The notes under the pieces were generated by a model. It did not search any database and was not told the DNA's origin. It was given only the letters and a program-made list of their open reading frames with translations. A stretch of DNA of 53,183 bases, taken from the NCBI GenBank assembly GCA_913062815.1, contig CAJXWZ010000035.1, positions 1-53,183 of the forward strand, written 5' to 3'. The stretch is from an uncultured Colwellia sp. Its GTDB lineage: Bacteria > Pseudomonadota > Gammaproteobacteria > Enterobacterales > Alteromonadaceae. The translations under genes were made by a program, and so were the position numbers. Below are positions 25,222-35,084 of the stretch, piece after piece; positions within the stretch are counted from its first letter, which is position 1, and each line of letters opens with the position of its first letter.

Positions 25222-26625
25222 TTAGAGTTTAGCTATATCTCTTGCACCCCAATGAGGGAAATGCTTACGAACTAAAGTATTAAATTCTAATTCAAATGCT
25301 GAATACTCATGTACTTGTTGATCAAGTGCATGATTGATCATACCGGCGCCAACAGTAATATTACTTAACCTATCTATTATGATAAAGGCACCCGCTCCTG
25401 CGTTCTCTTGATAAGCATCAAAATGTAAAACTTCATCGAAGACAAAGTCAACGGTACCTATATCATTAACCGCTAATTGAGAACTTGACTGTTTTTCCAT
25501 AGTATTAACGTCATACTTACTGACGATTTTATTAGCATGGCCTGTGGTCATTTTACTACCGTGCTTAATGAAATATTCGCGCCCTGGCTCTAATTCATTT
25601 TCATGCATCCACACCACAGTCGCATTCAACTCTTTGGCAGAGGTAGGCAAACTACCCTTTTTAACGATCATTTCACCACGACTAATATCAATTTCATCTT
25701 CGAGGGTCAAGGTAACAGCCATGCCCATATCTGCTCGTTCGAGGTTGCCATCAAAAGTAACGATTTCTTTCACTACACTTTCTTTACCTGAAGGAAGTGC
25801 AACTATGGTATCGCCTACTAATACATGGCCTGAGGCAATGGTACCGGCAAAGCCGCGAAAGTCTAGATTAGGTCTGTTAACGTACTGCACTTGAAAACGC
25901 AACTGAGTAAATTCATTTTTCTTTTTAACGTCAATAGTATTAAGCAACTTCATTAATGTTGCCCCTGGATACCAAGGCATGTTTTCGCTTTCTTCCACCA
26001 CATTATCGCCATTTAATGCCGATAAAGGCACAAAACGTATATCATCAAATTCAAGTGATTCAGCAAATTCACGATATTCTTTCTTAATTTCTTGATATCG
26101 CTCTTGAGAGAAATCAACCAAATCCATTTTATTAACGGCAACAACAATATGTTTTATACCTAATAAGGAACAAATAAAAGAATGACGACGAGTCTGTACT
26201 TGCACGCCATAACGCGCATCAATTAAGATAATTGCTAAATCACAAGTGGAAGCACCTGTTGCCATATTGCGCGTATATTGCTCATGACCAGGAGTATCAG
26301 CAATGATAAATTTACGTTTTTCCGTTGAAAAATAACGATAAGCAACATCTATAGTAATGCCCTGCTCACGTTCAGATTGTAAACCATCCACTAATAAAGC
26401 TAAATCAATTGCTTCACCCGTTGTACCTGATTTTTTAGAGTCTTTCTCAATAGCAGCGAGTTGATCTTCAAAAATCATTTTTGAATCATGTAGCAATCGC
26501 CCAATTAAGGTACTTTTACCATCATCTACGCTACCACAGGTTAAAAAACGAACTAGTTCTTTGTTTTCATGCTGCTTTAAATAAGCTTGAATATCATCTT
26601 CAATTAAGTCTGACTGGTGACTCAT
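25222..26625 (-). CDS. cysN: Sulfate adenylyltransferase subunit 1 (GTPase) CysN
   Basis: CysN is the GTP-hydrolysing subunit of ATP sulfurylase. It drives APS formation by CysD. EF-Tu-like G motifs are clear: [15 protein letters not shown] (P-loop), [25 protein letters not shown] and AVNKMDLV. Two beta-barrel domains follow. At 467 aa it equals CysN alone, without a fused CysC, which agrees with a separate cysC gene. A GAGAGAA ribosome site precedes the ATG. It lies 61 bases after cysD. Confidence 0.95.
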   Translation of the reverse strand: MSHQSDLIEDDIQAYLKQHENKELVRFLTCGSVDDGKSTLIGRLLHDSKMIFEDQLAAIEKDSKKSGTTGEAIDLALLVDGLQSEREQGITIDVAYRYFSTEKRKFIIADTPGHEQYTRNMATGASTCDLAIILIDARYGVQVQTRRHSFICSLLGIKHIVVAVNKMDLVDFSQERYQEIKKEYREFAESLEFDDIRFVPLSALNGDNVVEESENMPWYPGATLMKLLNTIDVKKKNEFTQLRFQVQYVNRPNLDFRGFAGTIASGHVLVGDTIVALPSGKESVVKEIVTFDGNLERADMGMAVTLTLEDEIDISRGEMIVKKGSLPTSAKELNATVVWMHENELEPGREYFIKHGSKMTTGHANKIVSKYDVNTMEKQSSSQLAVNDIGTVDFVFDEVLHFDAYQENAGAGAFIIIDRLSNITVGAGMINHALDQQVHEYSAFELEFNTLVRKHFPHWGARDIAKL

Positions 26626-26686
26626 GTTGTTCTCTCAAAATCTATAATTTATTTACTTAAATGTATTACTGCTAACAAAGGAATAG

Positions 26687-27586
26687 TTAGAAATAACCTT
26701 CCATTTTTTTCTTTTCCATAGAGCCTGCACTATCATGGTCAATAACTCGACCTTGACGTTCAGATGTTTTAGTTAGTAGCATTTCTTGAATGATTTCAGG
26801 CAAGGTAGAGGCTGTTGACTCAACTGCGCCAGTAAGCGGATAACAACCCAAGGTTCTAAAGCGAACATCTTTCATTTGAATTTCTTCATTATCAGCAATT
26901 GGCATGCGATCATCATCTACCATAATTAGAGTGCCATCCCGCTCAACCACCGGACGTTTTTGTGACAGATACAGTGGCACAATAGGAATACTCTCTAGAT
27001 AAATATATTGCCAAATATCAAGTTCGGTCCAATTAGAAAGTGGGAAAACACGAATACTCTCCCCTTTATTGACTTTACCGTTATAAACATTCCACAGCTC
27101 AGGGCGCTGACTCTTAGGATCCCAACGATGGTTTTTATCACGGAACGAATAGACACGCTCTTTTGCACGAGATTTTTCTTCATCGCGTCGAGCCCCACCA
27201 AAAGCTGCATCAAACTCATACTTATCAAGTGCTTGCTTTAATCCTTGAGTTTTCATTACATCTGTATGTTTGGCACTACCATGAGTGAAGGGGCCCATGC
27301 CCATAGCTATACCTTCTGGGTTCTTATGAACTAACAGCTCAAAGCCATATTCCTTTGCCATTTTATCGCGAAAGGCGATCATCTCTTTAAATTTCCAATC
27401 GGTATCAACATGCAATAGTGGAAATGGGATTTTGCCGGGCGCAAAAGCTTTACGGGCAAGATGTAATAATACCGCGGAGTCTTTACCGACTGAATAAAGC
27501 ATTACCGGATTATCAAATTCAGCGGCCACTTCACGAAAAATATGAATTGATTCCGCTTCTAATTTTTTTAAATGAGTTAAATTCAT
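26687..27586 (-). CDS. cysD: Sulfate adenylyltransferase subunit 2 CysD
   Basis: CysD is the catalytic subunit of ATP sulfurylase: ATP plus sulfate gives APS. The PP-loop is [18 protein letters not shown], and [22 protein letters not shown] and [14 protein letters not shown] are conserved. The open frame extends 21 codons further to 27649, but family members begin at the equivalent of [22 protein letters not shown] therefore set the start at 27586 (299 aa, E. coli about 302). The ribosome site is weak at both candidates. It is the first gene of the sulfate-activation cluster. Confidence 0.92.
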   Translation of the reverse strand: MNLTHLKKLEAESIHIFREVAAEFDNPVMLYSVGKDSAVLLHLARKAFAPGKIPFPLLHVDTDWKFKEMIAFRDKMAKEYGFELLVHKNPEGIAMGMGPFTHGSAKHTDVMKTQGLKQALDKYEFDAAFGGARRDEEKSRAKERVYSFRDKNHRWDPKSQRPELWNVYNGKVNKGESIRVFPLSNWTELDIWQYIYLESIPIVPLYLSQKRPVVERDGTLIMVDDDRMPIADNEEIQMKDVRFRTLGCYPLTGAVESTASTLPEIIQEMLLTKTSERQGRVIDHDSAGSMEKKKMEGYF

Positions 27587-27718
27587 TGCCAATACAAAGG
27601 TTGAAAAATTGATAGTGCAATAATGCCATACCTTTAAAGCTTTTTCCATATAAGAAATAGCTTCTATATAACCAATAAGAATAATAATAATGCTTTTATG
27701 CTATTTCCTTTCCAGTAT

Positions 27719-27745
27719 AAAAAAGCCAGCAAAAAGCTGACTTTT
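27719..27745 (-). terminator. Terminator of the ComEA-like gene
   Basis: On the minus strand AAAAGTCAGC, a five-base loop and GCTGGCTTTT form a 10-base stem with one mismatch. It ends in a run of T, 23 bases past the stop codon. Confidence 0.65.
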
Positions 27746-27767
27746 AAAGGAAAACAAACTAAATCGT

Positions 27768-28073
27768 CTAGATTTTTAATCGTTCTTTATTGTCTACTAA
27801 TACTTTTTCACCTATGCCTTTCACTTTGGTAATGTCCTTAACGGTCTCAAAAGCACCAACCTTTTCTCTATAAACCAAAATAGCTTGGGCTTTTTTATGG
27901 CCAATGCCTTTTAAAGTCACTAATTCATCTAAAGTAGATTTATTCAGATAAACAACTTGCTGAGTTGATTGAGCTTCAATAGTGTCTGTCGGTGTTGCAG
28001 AGACAAAGTTACTATTAATAAAAAGCGTGGTAAGTAATGCGCAGACAAGCGCTTTCATTGATAAAAAGTTCAT
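27768..28073 (-). CDS. ComEA-like exported helix-hairpin-helix DNA-binding protein
   Basis: The 101-aa protein has a signal peptide (MNFLSMKALVCALLTTLFINSNFVSA) and a C-terminal ComEA-type tandem helix-hairpin-helix (LNKSTLDELVTLKGIGHKKAQAIL and KDITKVKGIGEKVL). Exported proteins of this kind bind DNA in the periplasm and ratchet it in during natural transformation. A ComEC channel homologue is encoded elsewhere in the window, so an uptake route is plausible. The AAGGA ribosome site supports the start. The gene is monocistronic and divergent from mfd. The 173-bp gap to mfd shows no identified element. Confidence 0.88.
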   Translation of the reverse strand: MNFLSMKALVCALLTTLFINSNFVSATPTDTIEAQSTQQVVYLNKSTLDELVTLKGIGHKKAQAILVYREKVGAFETVKDITKVKGIGEKVLVDNKERLKI

Positions 28074-28246
28074 ATAAATTCCTTGTAAAGATATCCATTA
28101 AAAGTATGTTTAGCTGCTTACCTGATAAATGTAGCAGCCACTATTAGGTTTAGGTAAAAAATATTTTTTTGTCAAATCCATTTAAAAACAGCCAGAAATA
28201 GTTAAAATAGCCTGCATCAATTTAATAAAAATAATTATTTCCTTTC

Positions 28247-31200
28247 ATGAGCAAAACAAGCTGTTTACTAACCCCTATTTTAGCTAAAAACACGTTAACA
28301 AGGGTTGATAAGAAAACTTGGCACAACTTACCTGGTTCGAGTAATAGTCTCGCTTTATATAATGGTGCGCTTGCAAGTGATGCGCCTATACTTTTAGTCA
28401 CTCACGATACCCCAGCAGCGTTAAAATTAGAACAAGAGCTACTTAGTCTTGTTACCAGTGAAAATGAAGTGACTATATGCTTGTTTCCTGATTGGGAAAC
28501 TTTACCCTATGATACCTTCTCTCCTCACCAAGACATCATTTCTCAACGCTTAGCTACATTGCATCAACTATCACGTATGAAAAAGGGTATTGTGATTGTG
28601 CCGGTAACTACTTTGGTACAAAGGCTTGCCCCAAAAAAATATATAGAAGCAAATAGCTTAATTATCTCAAAGGGTGATAAAAAAGATTTGCACAGGCTAA
28701 GACAGGAATTAGAAAGCAGCGGTTATCGTTGTGTTGATCAGGTTATGGAGCATGGAGAATTTTCAGCCCGTGGGGCAATACTCGATATTTTCCCAATGGG
28801 CAGTAATTCACCATTTCGCTTAGATTTTTTCGATGATGAAATAGATGATATACGTTTGTTTGACCCTGAAAACCAACGCTCTAGTGATAAAATTGATCAC
28901 ATCAATCTATTACCTGCCCACGAGTTTCCTACCGATGAAGCGGCGATTAGTTTATTTCGTAGCCAATATAGAGCTCTCTTTAAGAGTTCTATTGATAAAG
29001 AGTCGATTTATCATCAAGTCAGCAACGGTATTTTACCTCCGGGTATCGAATATTATTTACCCTTGTTTTTTGAAAATGCCATTGAGAATGAACTAAGCAC
29101 AAATACCTTATGTGATTATTTAGCACCTAACACCCTTATTGCGATATCAGGTGATTTAGACAAATCACTTAACCAGTATTGGCAAGATATTAACTACCGT
29201 TATGAAAATAGGCGTTATGATCCTACACGACCTTTATTACCGCCCGAACAGTTATTTTTGAGTAATGACGCGCTGTATAGTGCCATTAAACCTTTTGCTC
29301 GCATTACCATTGAATTTTCTACCAAGTTAGAAAATAAAACAGACATTGAAATAAAACAAAAATCTAGTGCTATTTATTATGACGTTGCTGAATTACCTGA
29401 TTTAACTATTGATCATAAACTTAAGCAACCATTTGAGTTAATTAATACCTTTATCGCAGATAAAGAAACACCGAGTAAAATATTATTTGTCGCCGAAAGC
29501 CAAGGCAGACGTGAGAGTGTGCTTGAGTTACTCGCACGAGATAATATTAAGCCTGCTACTTTTAGCTCTATCGAAGACTTTATTGACTCAAACGACAACA
29601 TAGGTATTAGTGTTAATGCCCTAAGTCAAGGTTTTGCTTTTCAAGCAAAAGGTAGTGCAAAGAAAAATGCTATCGCGCTAGTGACAGAAGCCGAGTTACT
29701 AGGGGATCATGTTCGTCAATCAAGGCGACGTAATAAATCCCAAGATATAGAAACAGATGCTATTTTTAAGAATCTAGCAGAACTTTCAATTGGTCAACCT
29801 GTGGTGCATATCGAGCATGGTATTGGTCGATACTTAGGTTTACAAACCCTTGAAACTAGCGGTATCACTACCGAATTTTTAATGCTTAGCTATGCCAATG
29901 AGGCTAAACTTTATGTCCCTGTTGCCTCATTGCATTTAATCAGTCGCTACTCAGGCACCGATGCTGAACATGCGCCATTGCACAAACTTGGTACAGATAC
30001 TTGGAGTAAAGCTAAACAAAAAGCGGCTGAGAAAGTCAGAGACGTTGCCGCAGAGCTTCTTGATATATATGCTAACCGAGCAAGTAACACTGGCTATACT
30101 TTTAAACGCGATAAAGCTGACTATTTATCCTTTAGTGATAGCTTTGGTTTTGAAGAAACTTTCGATCAACAACAAGCCATTAACGCTGTTATTAGTGATA
30201 TGCTTTCGCCTAAAGCCATGGACAGGTTAGTGTGTGGTGATGTTGGTTTTGGTAAAACAGAAGTAGCAATGCGCGCAGCTTTTGTGGCGGTCAACGATGG
30301 TAAGCAAGTCGCTATACTTGTTCCTACCACCTTACTTGCTCAGCAACATTATGAGAATTTCCGTGATAGATTTGCCAACTGGCCAGTATCAATAGCCGTT
30401 TTATCTCGCTTTAAAACGGCTAAAGAGCAAAAAGAAATCATTAAACAAGTAGAGTCTGGGCAAATCGATATTTTAATTGGTACCCATAAACTGTTACAAA
30501 ATAGTATTAAATATAAAGACCTAGGGTTATTAGTAGTTGATGAAGAACACAGGTTTGGTGTCAAACAAAAGGAGAAGATTAAACAGCTGCGCAGCAATGT
30601 AGATATTTTAACTCTAACCGCTACGCCTATTCCACGCACATTAAATATGGCTATGGGTGGTATGCGAGATTTATCTATCATTGCTACTCCGCCAGCAAAG
30701 CGTTTGGCCGTTAAAACTTTTGTGCGTCAGCGCGACGAAGCCTTAATTCGCGAAGCCATATTACGAGAAACGTTACGCGGTGGTCAGGTTTATTTTTTAC
30801 ATAACCATGTTGATACGATAGAAAAAACTGCCGCCGACATCCAGTCATTGGTACCAGAAGCTAGAGTAATAACAGCGCACGGCCAAATGAGAGAACGCGA
30901 ACTTGAACGTATCATGAGTGATTTTTATCACCAGCGCTTTAATGTCATCGTTTGTACTACCATCATAGAGACCGGCATTGATGTACCTAGCGCTAACACC
31001 ATTATTATGGATAGAGCCGACCATTTAGGCTTAGCACAATTGCATCAGCTGCGGGGGCGCGTTGGTCGCTCACATCATCAAGCGTACGCTTACCTGTTAA
31101 CACCCCATGAAAAACGTATAACTAAAGATGCTAAAAAGCGCCTTGAGGCCATTGCCTCATTAGAGGACTTAGGCGCAGGTTTTACCTTGGCTACCCACGA

Positions 31201-31798
31201 TTTAGAAATACGTGGTGCCGGTGAGTTATTAGGTGAAGATCAATCAGGCTCAATGAGTCAGGTAGGCTTTAGTTTATATATGGAAATGTTAGATCATGCT
31301 GTCGAAGCATTAAAAAATGGCAAGCAATTATCATTGACTCAAGTCACAGCAAAACAAACTGAAATAGAACTACGTATACCCGCACTTATTCCTGATGATT
31401 ATATTTTTGATGTCAGTTTACGATTAAGTTTATACAAGCGTATCGCCAGTTGTAAAAACAAAGCGCAATTAGATGATGTGCAAGTTGAGTTAATTGACCG
31501 TTTTGGTTTATTACCTCAACCAGCCAAAAATCTAATTCAAATTGCCAAAATTCGCTTAAAAGCTCAAACTATTGGTATTTCTCGAATTGAAGTCAGTGAT
31601 AAGGGTGGCTCTGTTGAATTTAGTGATGACACCAGCGTTGATCATATGTTGATCATTAGCTTAGTGCAAAAGCAACCAACAATGTATAAGATGGTGCCGC
31701 CAAACAAACTTAAGTTCAGTCTAAAGAGTGAAGGCGAGCAAGCACGATTTAGTTTGATCAATACGTTATTGAATGAGTTAACCACTAAATCAAAATAG
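28247..31798 (+). CDS. mfd: Transcription-repair coupling factor Mfd
   Basis: Mfd displaces RNA polymerase stalled at DNA lesions and recruits UvrA. At 1183 aa it is slightly longer than E. coli Mfd (1148). Domains in order are the UvrB-homology region (about residues 20-340, LFPDWETLPYDTFSPHQDI), the CarD/RNA polymerase-interaction domain (about 510-590, GQPVVHIEHGIGRYLGLQ), the superfamily-2 translocase with Walker A GDVGFGKTEVAMRAAF at about 664 and DEEH box VVDEEHRFG, and the C-terminal TRCF domain. No good ribosome site precedes the ATG. It heads a run with csiV (26-base gap) and DUF1244. Confidence 0.96.
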   Translation: MSKTSCLLTPILAKNTLTRVDKKTWHNLPGSSNSLALYNGALASDAPILLVTHDTPAALKLEQELLSLVTSENEVTICLFPDWETLPYDTFSPHQDIISQRLATLHQLSRMKKGIVIVPVTTLVQRLAPKKYIEANSLIISKGDKKDLHRLRQELESSGYRCVDQVMEHGEFSARGAILDIFPMGSNSPFRLDFFDDEIDDIRLFDPENQRSSDKIDHINLLPAHEFPTDEAAISLFRSQYRALFKSSIDKESIYHQVSNGILPPGIEYYLPLFFENAIENELSTNTLCDYLAPNTLIAISGDLDKSLNQYWQDINYRYENRRYDPTRPLLPPEQLFLSNDALYSAIKPFARITIEFSTKLENKTDIEIKQKSSAIYYDVAELPDLTIDHKLKQPFELINTFIADKETPSKILFVAESQGRRESVLELLARDNIKPATFSSIEDFIDSNDNIGISVNALSQGFAFQAKGSAKKNAIALVTEAELLGDHVRQSRRRNKSQDIETDAIFKNLAELSIGQPVVHIEHGIGRYLGLQTLETSGITTEFLMLSYANEAKLYVPVASLHLISRYSGTDAEHAPLHKLGTDTWSKAKQKAAEKVRDVAAELLDIYANRASNTGYTFKRDKADYLSFSDSFGFEETFDQQQAINAVISDMLSPKAMDRLVCGDVGFGKTEVAMRAAFVAVNDGKQVAILVPTTLLAQQHYENFRDRFANWPVSIAVLSRFKTAKEQKEIIKQVESGQIDILIGTHKLLQNSIKYKDLGLLVVDEEHRFGVKQKEKIKQLRSNVDILTLTATPIPRTLNMAMGGMRDLSIIATPPAKRLAVKTFVRQRDEALIREAILRETLRGGQVYFLHNHVDTIEKTAADIQSLVPEARVITAHGQMRERELERIMSDFYHQRFNVIVCTTIIETGIDVPSANTIIMDRADHLGLAQLHQLRGRVGRSHHQAYAYLLTPHEKRITKDAKKRLEAIASLEDLGAGFTLATHDLEIRGAGELLGEDQSGSMSQVGFSLYMEMLDHAVEALKNGKQLSLTQVTAKQTEIELRIPALIPDDYIFDVSLRLSLYKRIASCKNKAQLDDVQVELIDRFGLLPQPAKNLIQIAKIRLKAQTIGISRIEVSDKGGSVEFSDDTSVDHMLIISLVQKQPTMYKMVPPNKLKFSLKSEGEQARFSLINTLLNELTTKSK

Positions 31799-31824
31799 CA
31801 CAAGTAAACTAAAACGGATCATTA

Positions 31825-33444
31825 ATGAAATTTAATTCTGCTCTATTTTCAACATTACTGACTGCAATTGCTTTACAAACAGTAGTGAGTGTTCAGGCTC
31901 AAACCACTGATAAAGTAGAAGCTGAACGATGGTTTGAAGTTGAAGTCATTTTATTTAAGCAATTAAATAACAAAGCAGCGTTAAAAGAACAGTTTCCTGA
32001 AGGGGTCGCATCAACAAGCTTGCCAAGCTATCGACAAGCATTTGATATACTCACTCCGTACTTACAACCTAGCTTAACTAGAATCAAACAATTTGCTCCA
32101 CTTTGCGGCGAGCAAGATGAGCAACATCAATTTCTAGCCTCATTACAAAGTTTCAATATCCCCTCCTCTAAGCAATTACAACTGCTTGAGCAAATACCCA
32201 GTTTTACTATGCCTGACTTCCCACGCATTGAAGAAGTCAATTTAATCGATGAGGTTATTTCACCAAGTGTTAGCGAAGTAAGTAGTGAGTATGATGCTAA
32301 TACTAGCGCTGAAACTGTTGATAAAAGTACTCAAGCGTCAGGTTTAATTATTGAACAAGTAAATTCAAATATTCACTTCAGCTACGATTTACAAGAAGAG
32401 TCATTAGCTAAAGCTATTTTTGATAGTCAAATAATTTGCATTATTAGTCAAACAGAAATAGAAGCAATACTAAGCAAAGATCAACTTGCCGATTTCAATA
32501 TCGATGCATTCCCAGTAAAAAACATACCTAAAAAACTGAATCCCGCAGGTGTTCACGTTAGCGATAGTCCTTACTTAATCGCAGATGACTCGCTACTTTT
32601 AAAAGACATCAGCAAACGACTTGGTTGGAGCAAAGAGTTCCGCCCTTTATTACATTTAGGTTGGCGACAGGTAGGGATAACTAAAAATAAAGCCGTGCCT
32701 GTAAAGCTACATGCCGGAAAAAATTTAGAAAACAGCTACCAAGAAGCCTTAACTGAATATCAATTAGCAGTAATCGAGGCTGAAGCAATAGAGCAAAATT
32801 TACTGGAAGAACTTCAACAATCAGCTGTACTCGAACATAGTGAATATAACGCCATTGAACAGCCTTTATCGTCTTCAGTTTTAAGCCAAGAAACTATTGA
32901 AACTGAAAATAAAACTGAGTTACTACCACTAGGCAGTGAGCAGTTAATCAAAGTAAAACAAAAGCAGCAAGCGCTCAGGTTTTTGTTTGATAATATTAAT
33001 CAATTTAATGATGAAGCGTTTTTAGCTACTATTGATAAAGATAATAAACAAACACTTGCACATGTTTTAACCGGAAACAAATTAACAACTGATATTAGTG
33101 ATGTTATGGAAAACCAAGCTAGCACCCCATACCTGCTTGATATGAACAATCCACCTTTACCACCACTGCAACAGTGGTTTATAGATGGCTTCTTTAAAGT
33201 GCATTTAGATCATTATCTCTTTATCAATGTTGATTTTAATGTTTATAACCAAAATCAGGTAAATATATCAACTAAAGATGATGACAGCAGCAAGATAAAG
33301 CTGGTTAACTTTAGTCAAAACCGACGCGTTATTACCGGTGAAATACATTACTTTGACCATCCTCATCTTGGCATGATAGTGCAAATAAGACGTTATGACC
33401 CAAGTAAACCCGCAGATGAAGCCGTAACACAAGCAATTAAATAA
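31825..33444 (+). CDS. csiV: CsiV-family periplasmic protein
   Basis: The 539-aa protein has a signal peptide (MKFNSALFSTLLTAIALQTVVSVQA) followed by the CsiV start signature RWFEVEVILFKQL. The C-terminal part is conserved too (LYLINVDFNVY-like HYLFINVDFNVYNQ, NRRVITGEIHYFDHPHLGMIVQIRRY). CsiV is known from Vibrio cholerae as a peptidoglycan-binding partner of the LpoA-PBP1A synthase system needed for normal cell shape. Location right behind mfd is the standard gammaproteobacterial arrangement. The middle region (about residues 120-400) is acidic, poorly conserved and longer than in Vibrio. Confidence 0.8.
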   Translation: MKFNSALFSTLLTAIALQTVVSVQAQTTDKVEAERWFEVEVILFKQLNNKAALKEQFPEGVASTSLPSYRQAFDILTPYLQPSLTRIKQFAPLCGEQDEQHQFLASLQSFNIPSSKQLQLLEQIPSFTMPDFPRIEEVNLIDEVISPSVSEVSSEYDANTSAETVDKSTQASGLIIEQVNSNIHFSYDLQEESLAKAIFDSQIICIISQTEIEAILSKDQLADFNIDAFPVKNIPKKLNPAGVHVSDSPYLIADDSLLLKDISKRLGWSKEFRPLLHLGWRQVGITKNKAVPVKLHAGKNLENSYQEALTEYQLAVIEAEAIEQNLLEELQQSAVLEHSEYNAIEQPLSSSVLSQETIETENKTELLPLGSEQLIKVKQKQQALRFLFDNINQFNDEAFLATIDKDNKQTLAHVLTGNKLTTDISDVMENQASTPYLLDMNNPPLPPLQQWFIDGFFKVHLDHYLFINVDFNVYNQNQVNISTKDDDSSKIKLVNFSQNRRVITGEIHYFDHPHLGMIVQIRRYDPSKPADEAVTQAIK

Positions 33445-33483
33445 TCACGTTAATCTAGATTAAATCACAGAGAGAACAAAATC

Positions 33484-33774
33484 ATGAACAAAGAAATCGA
33501 AATTCAAGCAGCGGTATTTCGCCGCTTACTCGCGCACTTAGATAGTCGTAAAGATGTACAAAATATTGAACTAATGAATTTAGCTGGTTTTTGTCGCAAT
33601 TGTTTTAGTAAGTGGACAGTAGCTGAGGCCGAAAAACTTGGCGTAACAGTTGATATAGATACCGCTCGTGAACAAGTATACGGCATGCCTTATAATCAAT
33701 GGAAAGAGCAGCATCAGTTACCTGCAACAGCAGAGCAGTTAGCTAAATTTAATGAACTAAATCCGAAGAAATAA
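33484..33774 (+). CDS. DUF1244 family protein
   Basis: The 96-aa protein of unknown function matches DUF1244 closely (AVFRRLLAHLDSRKDVQNIELMNLAGFCRNC, VYGMPYNQWKEQHQ), with a conserved CRNC pair of cysteines that could bind metal. It has a good ribosome site (AGAGAGAA) and follows csiV by 39 bases, so it is the last gene of the mfd-csiV run. It is cytoplasmic, with no signal or membrane segment. Confidence 0.88.
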   Translation: MNKEIEIQAAVFRRLLAHLDSRKDVQNIELMNLAGFCRNCFSKWTVAEAEKLGVTVDIDTAREQVYGMPYNQWKEQHQLPATAEQLAKFNELNPKK

Positions 33775-33853
33775 TTGCAGAATTTTCTGTTTTAATTCAA
33801 CACTGTTCAACTCTTTACCATACAGCCATTTATTACCACACGAACTCAAATTG

Positions 33854-33901
33854 GTGCCAAAAGTCATCCGCTTATCTTAGCTAAACTATTACTTTTGGCA
33901 C
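33854..33901. promoter_or_regulatory. Long inverted repeat upstream of ABC export operon (copy 1)
   Basis: GTGCCAAAAGT and its exact reverse complement ACTTTTGGCAC are separated by 26 bases and end 64 bases before the adaptor gene ATG. The half-sites CCAAAAGT and ACTTTTGG are 34 bases apart start to start. The same half-sites with the same 34-base distance recur at 38179-38222, while the intervening sequence differs. That pattern fits a two-site operator and not a conserved RNA. There is no T-run after the right arm. The rest of the 191-bp gap holds nothing identified. Confidence 0.6.
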
Positions 33902-33965
33902 TATAGTCTGCTCTACATTGCTTCTATCCTATTAGGTATCAACTTTCAACCAATGTAGAAAGAAC

Positions 33966-35039
33966 ATGCCCAATAAAATTGATATCGCTCAACTGACCAT
34001 TGATCGCAAACCTCAACAAACCAACTCATTTTTTAGCTCCGTCTTAGGCAAGTCTATATTACTCATAGCGTTAACGTTAGTTATCATTTTTAGTCTTCAA
34101 GCCAACTTTCAACCAGCTAAGCAATTGGATGCATTTGCAGAACATAACTTAGCTACTAGTCATCAGGCCAATGTTGCTATAAAAGACTCCCCCCTAAATG
34201 AAAATCAGTCTAGTGATGAACTGATAACAACTCATCAAGTGACTAGTCAAAAGCAGCAGTCTGTGCTCGATGCCAGTGGTCATATTGTTGCGAGACGCAT
34301 TGCCACAGTATCTTCTCAAATAACAGGAAAACTGAATTTGCTCAACATAGAAGAAGGTCAACGAGTATCAAAATCGCAAGTATTAGCCGAGCTTGATGAT
34401 AAACAGGCACAAATCACCTATCAATTAGCCCTCGCTGAACTTGCAGCCAATAAGGCCAGTCTGGCTGAACTTCAACTTACTAAACAACATGAGGCCAGTC
34501 GATTAAAACGATATTTAGCATTATTTGAAAAAGCATTAATTAGTGAGCAAAGTGTTGACGATAGTAAATTCATCAATGAAAAAATTAACTCTCAAGTTAA
34601 TAATCGCATGGCATTACAGACATTAGCACAGCATAAGCTTGCCTTGGCCTTGTATAGACTTTCGCAACACAAAATACGTGCTCCCTTTGACGGAGTAGTG
34701 ATCAGTAAAAATGCGCAAGTGGGTGAGTTGATCTCATCGGGTACTTCCGGTGGCGGTTTTATCCGTACAGGTGTAGGTACTATTGTCGATATGAGCTCAT
34801 TAGAAATAGAGGTTGAAGTAGGTGAGAGTTATATCAATCGTGTTTATCAAGGACAAAAAACAACAGCCACATTAGATGCCTACCCAAACTGGCAGATAGC
34901 CAGTGAAGTTGTCGCCGTCATACCTACTGCTAACAGACAAAAAGCTAGTATAAAAGTCAGAGTAAAACTACTAGAACTAGATGAAAAAATACTGCCCGAC
35001 ATGGGCGTTAAAGTCAGCTTTCTGTCACAAAATGGCTAA
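33966..35039 (+). CDS. MacA/HlyD-type membrane fusion protein of an ABC exporter
   Basis: This periplasmic adaptor protein (357 aa) is anchored by one N-terminal helix (about residues 28-46). It shows the lipoyl half-motifs of the family (GHIVARRIATVSSQITGKL...EEGQRVSKSQVLAELDD, then HKIRAPFDGVVISKNAQVGELI). An alpha-helical hairpin lies between them and a beta-barrel follows (VGTIVDMSSLEIEVEVGE). Its partners are the three following genes. The operon is likely to export a lipid, peptide or drug through or from the inner membrane. No outer-membrane TolC-like gene is present nearby. An AGAAAGAA ribosome site precedes the ATG. Confidence 0.88.
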   Translation: MPNKIDIAQLTIDRKPQQTNSFFSSVLGKSILLIALTLVIIFSLQANFQPAKQLDAFAEHNLATSHQANVAIKDSPLNENQSSDELITTHQVTSQKQQSVLDASGHIVARRIATVSSQITGKLNLLNIEEGQRVSKSQVLAELDDKQAQITYQLALAELAANKASLAELQLTKQHEASRLKRYLALFEKALISEQSVDDSKFINEKINSQVNNRMALQTLAQHKLALALYRLSQHKIRAPFDGVVISKNAQVGELISSGTSGGGFIRTGVGTIVDMSSLEIEVEVGESYINRVYQGQKTTATLDAYPNWQIASEVVAVIPTANRQKASIKVRVKLLELDEKILPDMGVKVSFLSQNG

Positions 35040-35084
35040 CTATCACCGGCAATTATGAACCCCATTAAAAATCAAGGAAACATC

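Noticed and set aside
27587..27649. Longer N-terminus for CysD
   Set aside because: The extra 21 residues do not match the family, and the conserved start aligns at 27586.
33854..33912. Sigma-54 promoter at inverted-repeat copy 1
   Set aside because: The GG-to-GC distance is 13 bases, one more than sigma-54 promoters tolerate.
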